Below are positions 34,901-46,403 of a DNA stretch of 64,000 nt, piece by piece. Both the position numbers and the translations under genes were made by a program. The DNA is taken from positions 9,722,254 to 9,786,253 of the forward strand of contig NC_089826.1 of assembly GCF_035046505.1 (NCBI RefSeq), read 5' to 3'. Each line of letters begins with the position of its first letter. Position 1 is the stretch's first letter. The notes beneath the pieces are model-generated. The model was not told where the DNA came from, made no database searches, and saw nothing but the letters and a program-made list of their open reading frames with translations. Source of the stretch: Tiliqua scincoides (Eukaryota; Chordata; Lepidosauria; Squamata; Scincidae).

Positions 34901-35558
34901 CCACACTACCAAAATATGTGTGCCATCCTTTATAAGACCCCTGTCACCATGTTCAGTATTAAGTCTCCCACTGATCCCCAGCCTGTGATTATCCTTGTTG
35001 GTTCAACGAAGACCATCAACAGAGCAAGCGTGTTACTTAGCAAGCATTTTCTGCTCTATAGCACAGGCAGCTTGCTGTTGTTTATAAGCTGGAATGTTCA
35101 TAGCCTCCCTTTGGCACAGCTAGTGAAATAATAAAAGCATTAGAAAGATGGTAGAGTTCATTAAAACATGCCAGACGTGAAGAACCCATTGCTTGGCACT
35201 TCAACCATATTTATGGCCTCATCACAGCCTCAAAAGTACACAGTGCAGAGAACAGTCCTTATCGCAGTCCACTGCAACATAATCATTCTTTCTACGCAAT
35301 GCGTGTGCAGAACAGAGCAGAAAGCTATTACGTTCCATACAATCAACTCAATTTCTCTTCACCAAAGAACATCTCCTGGAGATGGCCTTCACAACGGCTC
35401 CCCCATCCCTTCAACACATATGCAATCCTTTCTTCTTGCCATTGCCCTCTCTAACTAAAAAAAAGGGGGGGGCTCCTTTTGCAATGCAGAAATGCAGCAG
35501 AAAAAAGCAGGTATTGGTCAAGAAAGTAATACTAGAAGATACCAGAGATGTAATACTA

Positions 35559-35883
35559 TGTTGGCAACCTTCAGTCTCGAAAGACCATGGTATCGCGCTC
35601 TGAATGGTGGTTCTGGAACAGCGTCTAGTGTGGCTGAAAAGGCCGATTTGGGAGTGACAATCCCTTCCACACTGGGAGCAAGTGCAGTCTGTCCCTGGTC
35701 TGTCTCCCTGGCTATGGGCCTTCCTGCTTTGCCTCTCTGCCTCAGACTGTTGGCCAAGTGTCTCTTCAAACTGGGAAAGGCCATGCTGCACAGCCTGCCT
35801 CCAAGCAGGCCACTCAGAGGCCAGGGTTTCCCACTTGTTGAGGTCCACTCCTAAGGCCTTCAGATCCCTCTTGCAGATGTCCT
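35559..35883 (-). mobile_element. Non-LTR LINE (RTE-like?), 5'-truncated copy
   Basis: Perfect 10-bp duplication 'tgtaatacta' (35549-35558 and 35884-35893). The minus strand starts inside the coding region (about DICKRDLKALGV), keeps WETLASEWPAWRQAVQ and the CSQCGRDCHSQIGLF segment, and ends with the shared tail. The codon that is the stop in other copies (tag in 'taccatag') is changed here. Confidence 0.9.
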
Positions 35884-36720
35884 TGTAATACTAGGATTAT
35901 GTTAACCTGCTGCTAGCAAAAGCCTAGCGAATGCTTACTGCCATCAAGGGACAAGCAAGTTCCAGACTTGCCTCTTCTGCAGACTTCAGCAGGAGCTGCT
36001 GAACGAGTGGCACCAAAGGCCAACTGGGGAAGACCAAGGACTAGGGCAAATAGATTCTGCCTGAATAATCCTGACACCATGCAGGAACATTATTTCCTGA
36101 CCTGAAATTATGGTGCAATTCTGTTGCAAGGTGATTGTATGAATCAGAGCAAAGCCTTAAGGGGCTCTAGAAACCTCTTTGAAAGCTCTTTGAGGCTATA
36201 AACCTGAATGTAAGTTAAGAACTACAAACAATCATGAAGAAACCTGTGGCACCTTAAAGATTAGTAAAAGTATTGTGGCCCAGAGACAACTTTATCAGAA
36301 ATGCATAGGGATCACCGAAGGGGCACACAAACACAAGACAACAATGCATCTTTGTTAAAAGCAGCATGTCAAAGGTCAAGTAATGCAAGATATTTATCAC
36401 ATTAGATATTCATGGCAGCTAACATTTATAATAAACCATTAAAATGTACTAATATCAATATACAATTGCTGAAAGCTTTTTGGTCTCACGGACTGCCTGC
36501 ACTCAGGCCTTAGCATCCCAAACACTGGGGTGGGGGGGGGAGTTAACTGTGTTCCAGAAGGCAGTTGACAATTTTGCCAGGTGGGCTTCCCTAGAGAGGG
36601 CATTCTGCAACTGAGGTGTGGCATCTGTCTGGCATGCCACCTGCTGAACATCAGAGGGTGGATGGATGGAGCAGGACATCCACTGTTAATTGAAGACTTA
36701 ATTGAAGTTAATTGAAGGTG
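35884..36720. other. No gene recognised
   Basis: 36234-36310 contains 'gtggcaccttaaagattag', a phrase of an old amniote repeat (inverted orientation), too short to assign. A poly-G run lies near 36530. Confidence 0.35.
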
Positions 36721-37499
36721 GTGGTGGACAGGTCGATGAAAGTGTTGACCCAATGTGCGGCGGCAGTGAAGAAGGCCAATTCTATGCTTGGGATCATTAG
36801 GAAGGGTATTGAGAACAAAACGGCTAGTATTATAATGCCGTTGTACAAATCTATGGTAAGGCCACAGTTGGAGTATTGTGTCCAGTTCTGGCCGCATCTC
36901 AAAAAAGACATAGTGGAAATGGAAAAGGTGCAAAAGAGAGTGACTAAGATGATTACGGGGCTGGGGCACCTTCCTTATGAGGAAAGGCTATGGCGTTTGG
37001 GCCTCTTCAGCCTAGAAAAGAGACGCCTGAGGGGGGACATGATTGAGACATACAAAATTATGCAGGGGATGGACAGAGTGGATAGGGAGATGCTCTTTAC
37101 ACTCTCACATAAGACCAGAACCAGGGGATATCCACTAAAATTGAGTGTTGGGAGAGTTAGAACAGACAAAAGAAAATATTGCTTTACTCAGCGTGTGGTT
37201 GGTCTGTGGAACTCCTTGCCACAGGATGTGGTGATGGCGTCTAGCCTGGACACCTTTAAAAGGGGATTGGACAGGTTTCTGTAGGAAAAATCCATTATGG
37301 GGTACAAGCCATGATGTGTATGCGCAACCTCTTGATTTTAGAAATGGGTTATGTCAGAATGCCAGATGCAAGGGAGGGCACCAGGATGAGGTCTCTTGTT
37401 ATCTGGTGTGCTCCCTGGGGCATTTGGTGGGCCGCTGTGAGATACAGGAAGCTGGACTAGATGGGCCTATGGCCTGGTCCAGTGGGGCTGTTCTTATGT
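36721..37499 (+). mobile_element. CR1 LINE, 5'-truncated, long open frame
   Basis: A frame open for ~190 codons encodes VDRSMKVLTQCAAAVKKAN, LYKSMVRPQLEYCVQFW, LGLFSLEKRRLRGDMIETY, RVVGLWNSLPQDVVM and LDTFKRGLDRFL, then a stop and the 3' UTR. This is the C-terminal third of CR1 ORF2. The open frame suggests recent insertion. Confidence 0.9.
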
Positions 37500-37599
37500 A
37501 AGCCTGCAAGTAGAATGTAAGAAATGAGGTGATCCTTAAGGTCTTCTGGCTCCAGGTGATTTAGGGTTTTAAAAGAACGCAGATGTTCAGAGTCCTATG

Positions 37600-37980
37600 G
37601 CAAGATAGCACAACAATTCTGTATCAGTTGCCGCGGAAATGGATAGACTTACAGAGATTTTGGATCAACAGCGCAAGCCAGCACAGACAGAGCAATGGAG
37701 ACCATTCTATGCTTGGTTGAAAATGAAATTGTAGATGTATAAGATAGGACATTTAGATGAATGTATTGTATACATGATATATTACATATTATATGATAGA
37801 CAAATGATATTAAGAGGCTAAACTAGAAGAGGAACAAGATTAGGAGATATGTATTGATAGATTAGATATATTGATATAGGACTGCCTGCACCCTCGAACG
37901 GTGTGTTTTTGTGTTGTATATTGAGTTTGTATTTGCTATGTGTTTGTTTACATTTGTTTTGTTTTTATTTTTTTAAAATT
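37600..37980 (+). mobile_element. Likely L1 LINE 3' end
   Basis: A short frame reads EMDRLTEILDQQRKPAQTEQ then WRPFYAWLKMKL and stop TAG at 37732-37734, resembling the end of L1 ORF2 (W.PF..WL). A/T-rich 3' UTR-like sequence with a 'gtttgttttg' T/G run follows. Only the last ~40 codons are present. Confidence 0.5.
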
Positions 37981-38395
37981 CTGTATCAGCTGCTCTGTGT
38001 ACCAGTTTATTTTTGAACTCAGTTCAAAGTTGCTGTTTTTACCATGTAAAAACATGGTACATGACCTCAGATTAACAACGCAATCCTATTGGGCTCTACT
38101 CTTGCCAGAACTAGTGTTCCAGCACCAGTAGATGCTTTTCAGATGCTTTTCAGCTGTCATAAACAGCCCTCTGGAACTGTTCTTCCAGACCACAGCAGGA
38201 GAGGGTGCAGAGGTCCAGCTCACAGTGATGGGGAAAGGAGAGACACAGGTCAGTCAGCGCAGAACAAGCCAGAATGGGAGGAGGGTCAGAGGTGTGTCAG
38301 GGGAAAGAGGAGGTGAACCTAACATGGGCAACTTGCACCAGCTGCTATCCCCTCCAACACGCCCCCTTTATCTCCTCAGACATGCATTTGCTAAA

Positions 38396-38515
38396 GAACA
38401 TAGGAGCCCCACTGGAAAGGCCCATCTAGTCCAGCTTCCTGTAACTCACAGCGGCCCACCAAATACTTCAGAGTACAAATGACAGCAAGACACAATCTGC
38501 ATTCTGGTGCAAAAG
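38396..38515 (-). mobile_element. CR1 LINE 3' UTR fragment
   Basis: Inverted 3' end 'aacataggagccccactgga', 'cccatctagtccagcttcct', 'cacagcggcccacc'. Ends without coding sequence. Confidence 0.7.
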
Positions 38516-38756
38516 AGCTGGCTCAGGTTGAAGGAGACGCACTGGCCATCAAGAAGATTATTGAAGGGCAAGTAAAATATTTTCCTCCCCCCTCCCAATC
38601 TGCCCCTCCCATTTTGATGTGGTTGCATGCCATGGCAGGGAAAACCACAGGACTGGGTTCCACATTACGTTCAGGACATTCTCCACCCATGCAAGTCTAC
38701 CTGGACTCTACAATCAGTCATGCAAGCCCTTCTTCCCGGCCTGCTATTTACATGTC

Positions 38757-38797
38757 CATACCATAGTCTTTCGAGACTGAAGGTTGCCAACTGGCTG
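38757..38797 (+). mobile_element. 41-bp retroposon insertion (tail only)
   Basis: Flanked by a perfect 11-bp duplication 'atttacatgtc' (38746-38756 and 38798-38808). The insert is little more than the tail 'ataccatagtctttcgagac' plus 'tgaaggttgccaac' shared by the LINE and 5S-SINE copies. It is an extremely 5'-truncated copy; the source (LINE, SINE or composite) cannot be told. Confidence 0.88.
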
Positions 38798-38893
38798 ATT
38801 TACATGTCTAATTATCAGGAACCAGGCTTCTTTTTCTGTGGTGGCAACACAACTATTTGGACTAGCCATTAATTGGACAGCTTTTGAATCTGT

Positions 38894-38898
<5 letters not shown>

Positions 38899-38949
<51 letters not shown>
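38899..38949. repeat. (TG)n microsatellite
   Basis: About 25 uninterrupted TG units. Confidence 0.97.
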
Positions 38950-38951
<2 letters not shown>

Positions 38952-40330
38952 AAATATGCAGCCACCTTCTTAATGATATTTAAATATCAGAATTATAAGC
39001 TCCATCTGCCTGGATAAAAATTTGTGCTAGTCTCAATATGAACTAGTGCCTGGATTCACTGTAGAGCAGCACATACCCCAATTGTTTAGAATCCATACCA
39101 TCCTGAATTGCAGTGGGTCAGTATTTGCCATGTCTATTTCATACACTTGGAATTGTGTTGCTTTTTAATCGTTTGTTGTTGATGATGTTCATGTCAAATC
39201 CATAATACCTGGAAAACGGTTTTCTAAGAAGATGATGTTCTATCCCAGCTGTAAAATCCTCCATAAAACATTGAAGTTCAACACACAGAAAAGAAAGCAA
39301 ACTTGAAATGAATTAAACACGTGTTGTCTCCCACTCTCTCGGCAGGCAAAAACACACCCTGTAGCCAGGCAAATGTTCTTCTCATAAAGAAAACAGAAAC
39401 ACAGGTGCAGAATGGACCAAAGCTCGGCAGATTAGTACACTTTCACAAAAAGAAAAACACTGTTCTTGTTCTGTCGTCAGCTCTCATTCCAGCTCAGCTA
39501 CAATTCAGACACTGCCAAAGCCTCTGTAGCATTTACCTCCTGGTGTCCCTGAAATTTGAAATACCTTTATCCTAATGATGATGCTGAATAGACTCAGCCA
39601 TGGGGAAGCAAACTAGAGGCTCATAGAAGTCAGATTTGGGCCAAATTGATTCCATGGTCTTGGTCAGGTGCTGACCCCATACTAGGCCTTCCTTTGCAGA
39701 GCCCACATGCCCCTTTAAAGGAAACTTTTAAATAGCTGCCTGGCCACCTGTAATGACCAAGGATGAATGGGTGACCAATTAGAGAAGCTGTTAAAGAGCC
39801 TGGATTCATTTACAAATGGCTAACAAGAGGCTGCAATCCTAGCCCTCAATTATGGAAGTGGGATGCTCATCCGATGTTATAAAAGGGCCTGCACTAGCAT
39901 GTGGAGTGTACTGCCACTGGGCCAGGTCAAGTCACCAGTGCAAAGCAGCAACAGCATCAGACCTGCACTGCCAGAGACCTTGGACTGTGTTGACCAAGGG
40001 TGATTTGTGGGAAGGGTAGGGTGAGCAGTAGGACTTTCAGGATGGATTGGGAGAGGGTGGCTCTCTGTAGCAAACACACACCCTAGATCTGAGCCTCCAT
40101 TTTTGGCTCACTCTGTCCCCTTTCTTTCCTTTGACTTTTACCAGCTATATAGCTGGTGTAGGTCCAAGGAAGCCTACACAATGCTAAGGGAAAAATATTT
40201 TCCCTTACCCCTTACAAGCTTCCTGATTGCTCCCCACCACCCATAACATCCTGCAAGTGCCTTCATGGCACAACTGCATGCTTCAGTGTAATGGGGGGAG
40301 ATAGGACTGGGCAATTTCTTGGAAATAATG
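38950..40330. other. No gene recognised
   Basis: 39830-40312 has AATCCTA-like edges ('gcaatcctagccc' and 'gataggactgggca') and may be an old MITE-like element. The rest is unassigned. Confidence 0.3.
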
Positions 40331-40470
40331 TATAAGAACATAAGAGCTCCGCTGGATCAGGCCCAGGGCCCATCTAGTCCAGCTTCCTATCTCATAGCGG
40401 CCCACCAGATCACCACAAGATAATTGCATCACACTGCCACTCCCCTGCATCTGGCATTCTGTTCACCCTT
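40331..40470 (-). mobile_element. CR1 LINE 3' UTR fragment
   Basis: Inverted CR1 tail ('aacataagagctccgctgga', 'cccatctagtccagcttcct', later 'catctggcattctg'), with an internal gap relative to 26597. Confidence 0.7.
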
Positions 40471-40499
40471 GCACCCCCATATATATATATGCTATAGGT

Positions 40500-41129
40500 T
40501 GGGGAGTTGGCAACCTTCAGTCCTGAAAGACTATGGTATTGTGCTCTGAATGGTGGTTCTGGAACAGCGTCTAGTGTGGCTGAAAAGGCCAATTCCGGAG
40601 TGACAATCGCTTCCACACTGGGAGCAAGTGCAGTCTGTCCCTGGTCTGTATCCCTGGCTACGGGCCTTCCTTCTTTGCCTCTTTGCCTCAGTCTGTTGGC
40701 CAAGTGTCTCTTCAAACTGGGAAAGGCCATGCTGCACAGCCTGCCTCCAAGCGGGCCGCTCAGAGGCCAGGGTTTCCCACCTGTTGAGGTCCACTCCTAA
40801 GGCCTTCAGATCCCTCTTGCAGATGTTCTTGTAGCGCAGCTGTGGTCTACCTGTAGGGCACTTTCCTTGCATGAGTTCTCCATAGAGATCCTATGGGATC
40901 TGGCCATCATCCATTCTCACGACATGACTGAGCCAACGCAGGCATCTCTGTTTCAGCAGTGCATACATGCTAGGGATTGCAGCCAGGACTGTGTTGTTTG
41001 GAACTTTGTCCTGCCAGGTGATGCTGAGGATGCGTCAGAGGCAGTGCATGTGGAAAGCGTTCAGTTTCCTCTCCTGTTGTGAGCGAAGAGTCCATGACTC
41101 GCTGCAGTACAGAAGTGTACTCAGGACGC
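40500..41129 (-). mobile_element. Non-LTR LINE (RTE-like?), longest copy
   Basis: Perfect 11-bp duplication 'atgctataggt' (40489-40499 and 41130-41140). 630 bp. The minus strand enters the LINE upstream of the WLGHVxRMDD motif (about LQRVMDSSLTTG in a worn frame) and runs through YKNICKRDLKALGVDLNRWE and CSQCGSDCHSGIGLFSHTRR to the tail. There are frame shifts in the first third. Confidence 0.9.
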
Positions 41130-41198
41130 ATGCTATAGGTAATGTATGTAAATATATGTTAGCAATCTAGTGACTCTTGTGGATTCTGTGCCAAGTAA

Positions 41199-41377
41199 GG
41201 GCCTAATCCTATCCAACTTTCCAGCTCTGGTGTAGCCACAGTGTAGTCTGATGGTAAGAGAACATATGTTCCCATATCTTAAGAAGGCCCCAGTGACTAC
41301 CCCTCCAACTCAGGATGCATCGCAAACCCCACTGGCACAACTGCACCAGCACTGCAAAATTGGATAGGACTGGGCCC
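41199..41377. mobile_element. TTA-target MITE, 179-bp family
   Basis: Ends GGGCCTAATCCTATCC / GGATAGGACTGGGCCC. Flanked by TAA at the left and TCA at the right. 179 bp. Represents a subtype with ATCC instead of AACC. Confidence 0.75.
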
Positions 41378-41525
41378 TCAGTTTTGTTTTGTTCAGAGCA
41401 TGTTCATATCTATTCGATCACCCATCACGGTGAGGGTAAGCAGAAATGCATTCTCAGAGCCAAGCTAGCCATGGGAAACCAAAATTCCCAAAGCTTTCTG
41501 CCTTTTCAAAAGTAACTTCAAGGAG

Positions 41526-41880
41526 CCTGGACAGATAGAGGGATGTTCTTTCCCCTTTCACACAACATCAGAACCCGGGGACAACCACTCAACCTGAGTG
41601 TTACAGACAAAAGAAAATATTTTTTTTACCCAGCATGTGACTCTGTGAAACTCCTTGCCACAAGATGTGGTGATGGCATCTGACCTGGATGCCTTTAAAA
41701 AGGGGATTGAACAGATTTCTGGAGGAAAAGTGCATCCCAGGTTACAAGCCATGATGGGCATGTGCAACCTCCTAGGTTTAGAAGTAGGCTACCTCAGAAT
41801 GCCAGGTGCAAGGGTGTGGCACTACAATGCAGGTATTTTGTTGTCTTATGTGCTCCCTGAGGCATATGGTGGGCCACTTA
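41526..41880 (+). mobile_element. CR1 LINE 3' end, diverged
   Basis: Coding remnants of TLSHNTRTRGHxLxLSV, then KLLATRCGDGI-like worn pieces, and the 3' UTR up to 'gtgggccactt'. More diverged than the copies at 26597 and 36721. Confidence 0.7.
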
Positions 41881-42836
41881 TATTCTTAAGATTCCAATTA
41901 GGGCTACAGCACACACCCATGGGTGGGTGAAGGGGTAATCCTTTGCCAATTTCCTGACTTTTCAACCCATAGATTTCCCCTTCCATAGTTAATAGCAGCC
42001 TGAGATGTTAATTGAGAGTGTGGCATGGGGGGGAAAGGGTTTAAACAACTTCCCTACCACCTTTGGCAGCCCTGATCCAAATCTCCTTCTGCAATTGCTT
42101 TGACAAAAAGAATGACATCAGATGTTGGCTCATCTAGTTAGGCCCTGGATGCCTTATCCATACCAAAACTATATCAAAACTTTTAATATGCCTTTTGAAA
42201 CTTTAAATATGCCTTTCTCTTGAAAACCCAGCAGATTCATAACCTGAGAATCTTTAGAAAACACTAGAATATTACCTTGTTGGGTCTAGCTTTTAGTGGC
42301 CAAAACAAAGAAACTGTGAGGGTAAGCTTTGCATGATTTGTGCTTATATTTAGTGGATATTCTTCTTCACTGTAGTTGTTACTTCTCTCCCTGAGCCCTC
42401 AAAGTCAGGTGTTCTAATATAGCAGTAGCAAGTCATGACAAGATTAAGGAATGGTGTCAAAGAAACACATTAGTCAATGTAATGAGCAGCGTCATACTTT
42501 GAGACGGTAAACCCCCTTGTAGCTGTTGGCAAGATTTGGAAGCATAATAGTTAGATAGCTTTGAGGAAAACTGGAAACGTACAAGAAGCCAATAGAGAGA
42601 ACAGAGATCATAATGGTAGACTAGCAGAAACCGTTTGGCTATTTCCACTGCTATAAAGCAGTGTTCCATCTGTTAATAAACCCAGCTAAAGAACATACAG
42701 CTATGCTATCTAATCAACACAATCTTAATTTCTTAGGAATGCAGAGGGTTGAACTTGAACTTTCTATCATTCTGTCACCTCACAGATCCAGTGCTATTTC
42801 CTCACCCAAGCCTGTGCAAAGTGTTTACTTACCATG

Positions 42837-42867
<31 letters not shown>

Positions 42868-43467
42868 TTCACTTTAGCGGAAATGCAGCTGTTGAGCAAA
42901 GTTTTTGCTTTCCTCACATGAGCTGACACCAGAGAGATCACTCAAAAGAGTAATATACGTATAACTAACAGCCCAATCTTAACCTGTGCTGGCACCGCCA
43001 GGCTGAATGGCTTGCTCTATATTCAGCCCAGTTTAGGAGGCGGCTGGAGGTCTACCTGGGGCAAGATGACATTTTTCCCCTTCTCCTAATGCCACAGTCT
43101 GACCTCTGGAGGACTTTATCAGGATCTTTTTTCTGAACATACAGATTGGCCCTTACTGAGCCAGTTAAAATACTGTGAGAAAAAGGGGGGAGCTAGGCAA
43201 GTTTTGCAATTTGCTTTCTACTTCTGCTGTAACAGTTGAAACAGCTTTCACCAGCTTGAGAATTTTTGTTAGTCACAGACCTCCTGAAACACTTCCATAA
43301 ACAAATTTCCCAAAGATTTGTGGGAAGTCATGATAGTTCAACTAGTTTAAAACATTTTACTTTTGTTCTAGCCATTGCTACTGCCTTGCAGCTTTTTGCT
43401 GCTAACTGTGCATTTAGTTGTCAAACACGTTACAAGAATGTATGTAAATTATATAATATAGCTAACA
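41881..43467. other. No gene recognised
   Basis: A (CA)14 microsatellite at 42839-42868 and a possible MITE fragment at about 42970-43150 ('cccaatcttaacctg' edge). Otherwise unassigned A/T-rich sequence. Confidence 0.35.
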
Positions 43468-43706
43468 ACCCAATCCTATTCTCCCCCCCCCCCTGCAGCG
43501 ATGCCAAAATAGCTACTGCTGCATCCTGTTTGGGGGGGGGGGTTTGCAGTTGCAGAGGTCTCCTCTGGGTAAATATTTGTTTCCTTACCTGGGTAATTCT
43601 TTGCAGTGTGGAGGGGTCTACTTGGACCTGTGCTAGCAAATTCATTGGCACAGGTTCGCGTGGACCCACACTTTGGGTTTAAGAAGGGAGTTAGCAATAG
43701 GATTCT
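43468..43706. mobile_element. Possible MITE with AATCCTAT ends
   Basis: Left edge 'acccaatcctattc', right edge 'gcaataggattctgt'. Internal poly-C and poly-G runs and 'tttccttacctgggtaa' resemble the body of the TTA-type families. Target site unclear. Confidence 0.35.
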
Positions 43707-44064
43707 GTCACTAGTGCTGCCAAACCTGCCCCCTTCCTGAACCCAATCCACCCTCCCCCTGCCCTAAAGCTTAGATAAACCAAGATAGATTCTTAAAAGA
43801 ACAAAACACACTTCTTTTCTTTTGAGGAACAAACCTTTGTACCATATCACTAACTACTTTTCAAACCTTTCAGTTTCAAACAGGATTTTCAAGAGGCGCA
43901 GAGTGTTTGAAAAACATGCATCTAATGGCCTTGGAGGTAGGGGGAAAGCAAGTTGCACAATTCTCTAGAACTAGACCACTGTTTCTGAGGCTGGATGTCT
44001 CAAAAATCACCCACAGCAATAAATCACCTACAGCAACATATAAACCAAGAATAAAAACACTTAA

Positions 44065-44229
44065 GGGTGCAATCCTAACCAACTTTCTAGCACTGGCATA
44101 GCTCTGCTGCATCCTGCAGTTGGGGGGCAATCTTGGGAGGCCTCTTCAAGGTAAGGCAATGTTTGTTCCCTTACCTCAGAGTTGCATTGCCCTTATATCA
44201 GTGCTGAAAAGTTGGTTAGGATTGTGGCC
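44065..44229. mobile_element. TTA-target MITE, 179-bp family with small deletion
   Basis: Ends GGGTGCAATCCTAACC / GGTTAGGATTGTGGCC, flanked by TAA and TTA. 165 bp; lacks about 14 bp after the left arm ('atagctctgctgcatcc'). Confidence 0.8.
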
Positions 44230-45442
44230 TTAGGTAACTAATACTGGGATGTAGAGAAATTATATTTCTCTCTGTATTGGCCATTTGAGGACAAAATGGG
44301 ATCCAGTACATGTAGGGAAATCTCCCCCCCCCCAGCTACAGTATAATCTCTAGTTTCATTAATTGTGTTTTTTGTTCACTTCCAGATGTGTGAATTAAGA
44401 ATTCCAGCTGACTGGGACTCTATTCCTGTTGAGGACAGCTATCTGAAGTGTACTTGAAAGGGCACATTACTGCACGTCCAATGAGTCAATTCCAATGGTC
44501 TGTTTTGGGATGGTTGGGGGGGGGAGATTTCCTTCTGATTTGCGGTGGAAAGGAATGGGAAAACTCAGAAGACAGCTGAAGTCTGTACATGAATCTCGGT
44601 TGTGATATGCAGGATGTGCCTGTTTAACTTTTAATCAAAAAAGAGAAAAAAAAGGAAGGAGGAGAAAAGGCTTCCAGGCTGTCTCACAACCAATAACAGA
44701 TACTGGTTGCAATGCATACAATCGGTTAACACACAGAAAATTCCATTGATTCCAATAATCCAAGTTCTTCAGATTTAAGGGTTTAGCCCCATTAGCTTTC
44801 AAAGAAAATGAATTTACCTTGAAGCCAGTGCTCAGATTAGAGGGTAGGGAGCAAACAGGGTCTGGTCCCCTTACTATTTGTGTTAAACCCCTTTACATAC
44901 TGTTCTTAGAAAACTATAAGGGACATAATTTGCCTCTGGTGGAGGAGCCAGAGGGTTGGGTTTGTGGATTCCCCCCCCCTCCATAATTTGAACCCTGGCT
45001 AAACTAACTGAAATAGGTTATTATTTATTAGAGATGCTTTATAAGTATGGATCCACAGTTCACAAACCACACACTGTGTCATCGTGCTGAACTCACCCCA
45101 GAACTGTGCCAAAGCACTGTTAAAAGCGGTTCATGGATTACAGGTTGAGTGACTTAAGAACACCATTTCTAGTTTTGCCTGATAGGGTAGAAGGAATCAA
45201 AGCATGATTGAGCAAGAGGAGGCCCACAAGTTTATTGTTTGTTTTCAAAAGTCACCTGACTGAGCTGGCATGCAGACATGCTCTGCAACAGCAGCTATTC
45301 CCTGGATACTCTATACAGCCATGGAATGAGACAGGGCAACCCTAGGAAACAGTGGAGCATTTCTGAGCAAACATGCATAGGATTAGATTGCAAGGGATTT
45401 TTCTCACATCATGCAACATTGGCAGTCTTGTTTTATTTATTT
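44230..45442. other. No gene recognised
   Basis: Several poly-C/poly-G and poly-A runs (44328, 44515, 44640, 44973). No exon or element edges recognised. Confidence 0.35.
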
Positions 45443-45745
45443 AAAGCCCAGTCTTATGCAAGTTTTTTTTTTTTTGACTCAGTTGACTCAAGTTTGACTC
45501 AGAAGTAAGTCTCATTGAGCTCAATGGGATCTACTCCCAGCTAAGGGCCCAATCCTATCCAACTTTCCAGCGCCCGTGCAGCTACAATGCAGCTCTGAGG
45601 CAAGGGAACAAACATTTCCTTACTTTGTGGAGGCCTCCCTAACTACCCACCCACCACTGGATGCAGCATACATCCCATTGGCACAGCTACACCAAAGCTG
45701 GAAAGCTTGGTAGCATTTGGCTGTAAGTGTGTACAGGATTGCAGC
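45443..45745. mobile_element. Short TTA-type MITE interrupted by a 179-bp MITE
   Basis: The left part 'cccagtcttatgcaag' to 'gggatctactcccagc' and the right part 'gtgtgtacaggattgcagcc' join into one ~90-125-bp palindromic MITE once the insert at 45545-45723 is set aside. A poly-T run expands the left arm. Confidence 0.6.
45545..45723. mobile_element. TTA-target MITE, 179-bp family, nested
   Basis: Left edge GGGCCCAATCCTATCC, worn right edge, TAA on both sides (45542-45544 and 45724-45726). Exactly 179 bp. Confidence 0.8.
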
Positions 45746-45899
45746 CTCAGTGTCATTGGTAGACATTGTTTCTAGTGAGTAATCTAGTATTACTGAACAC
45801 AATGGGCTTCTTTACATCTGAGTAAAACAAGTTTTCAAAACCTCTAATTGGAATTACATAGCAGCTAAGTGACAACTAGATGGTTTCATGTTGGACATG

Positions 45900-46140
45900 A
45901 ACTCACTGTGGAACCTCAACTTAACTGACCTGTGGAACTCCTTGCCACAGAATGTTGTGATGACCCCTGGCCTAGATGTCTTTAAAAGGGGATTGACAGC
46001 TTTATGGAGGAAAAGGCTATTACAGATGATAAGCCATGAAGACTATATGCAGCCTCCAAATTTTAGAAGTAGCCTATATCTGAATGCCAAATGCAAGTAA
46101 GTGGCAACAAGGCATACAGGTATTATGCTGTCTTGAATGC
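45900..46140 (+). mobile_element. CR1 LINE 3' end, diverged
   Basis: A remnant of LWNSLPQNVVMTPGLDVFKR, then the 3' UTR blocks 'agccatgaagactatatgca' and 'ctgaatgccaaatgcaag'. Confidence 0.7.
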
Positions 46141-46403
46141 TCCTGTATATGTCATTAATATAATTCAAAAGCTATGCATTCTGACTACAAGGCACAATTA
46201 GTGCCATATGCAAATAAGCTTTCAAAATGGTCTATTTCACATGCATGCAAATCTGGGGGAAGAAGCTCACCCAGACCCAGGAAAATAACCTGAACTTTTG
46301 CAAAATTGAACTTGTCCTGCCTTCCTAACTCATGATAACAAGATGTATTCTTTGGTTAATTTTTTTGTGATATAGAGATGGTCCCAAGGATCATTCTTAG
46401 AAG

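Larger units (their letters stand above)
29663..35558. other. Intergenic stretch, repeat-poor, no gene recognised
   Basis: 30285-30772 has AATCCTA-type edges ('ctaatcctatac' and 'cttaggattgggcc') and is probably an old MITE-like element. A LINE/SINE-like tail ('aagccaccttgggccgccta') lies near 34306. Otherwise this is mostly unique, A/T-rich sequence with simple repeats listed separately. I recognised no exon on either strand. Confidence 0.35.

Noticed and set aside
36439-36969. 176-codon minus-strand frame
   Set aside because: Mostly the antisense of the CR1 copy at 36721 plus adjacent non-coding DNA.
36712-37284. 190-codon frame as a possible host gene
   Set aside because: Recognisable CR1 reverse transcriptase C-terminus, present in several copies in the window.
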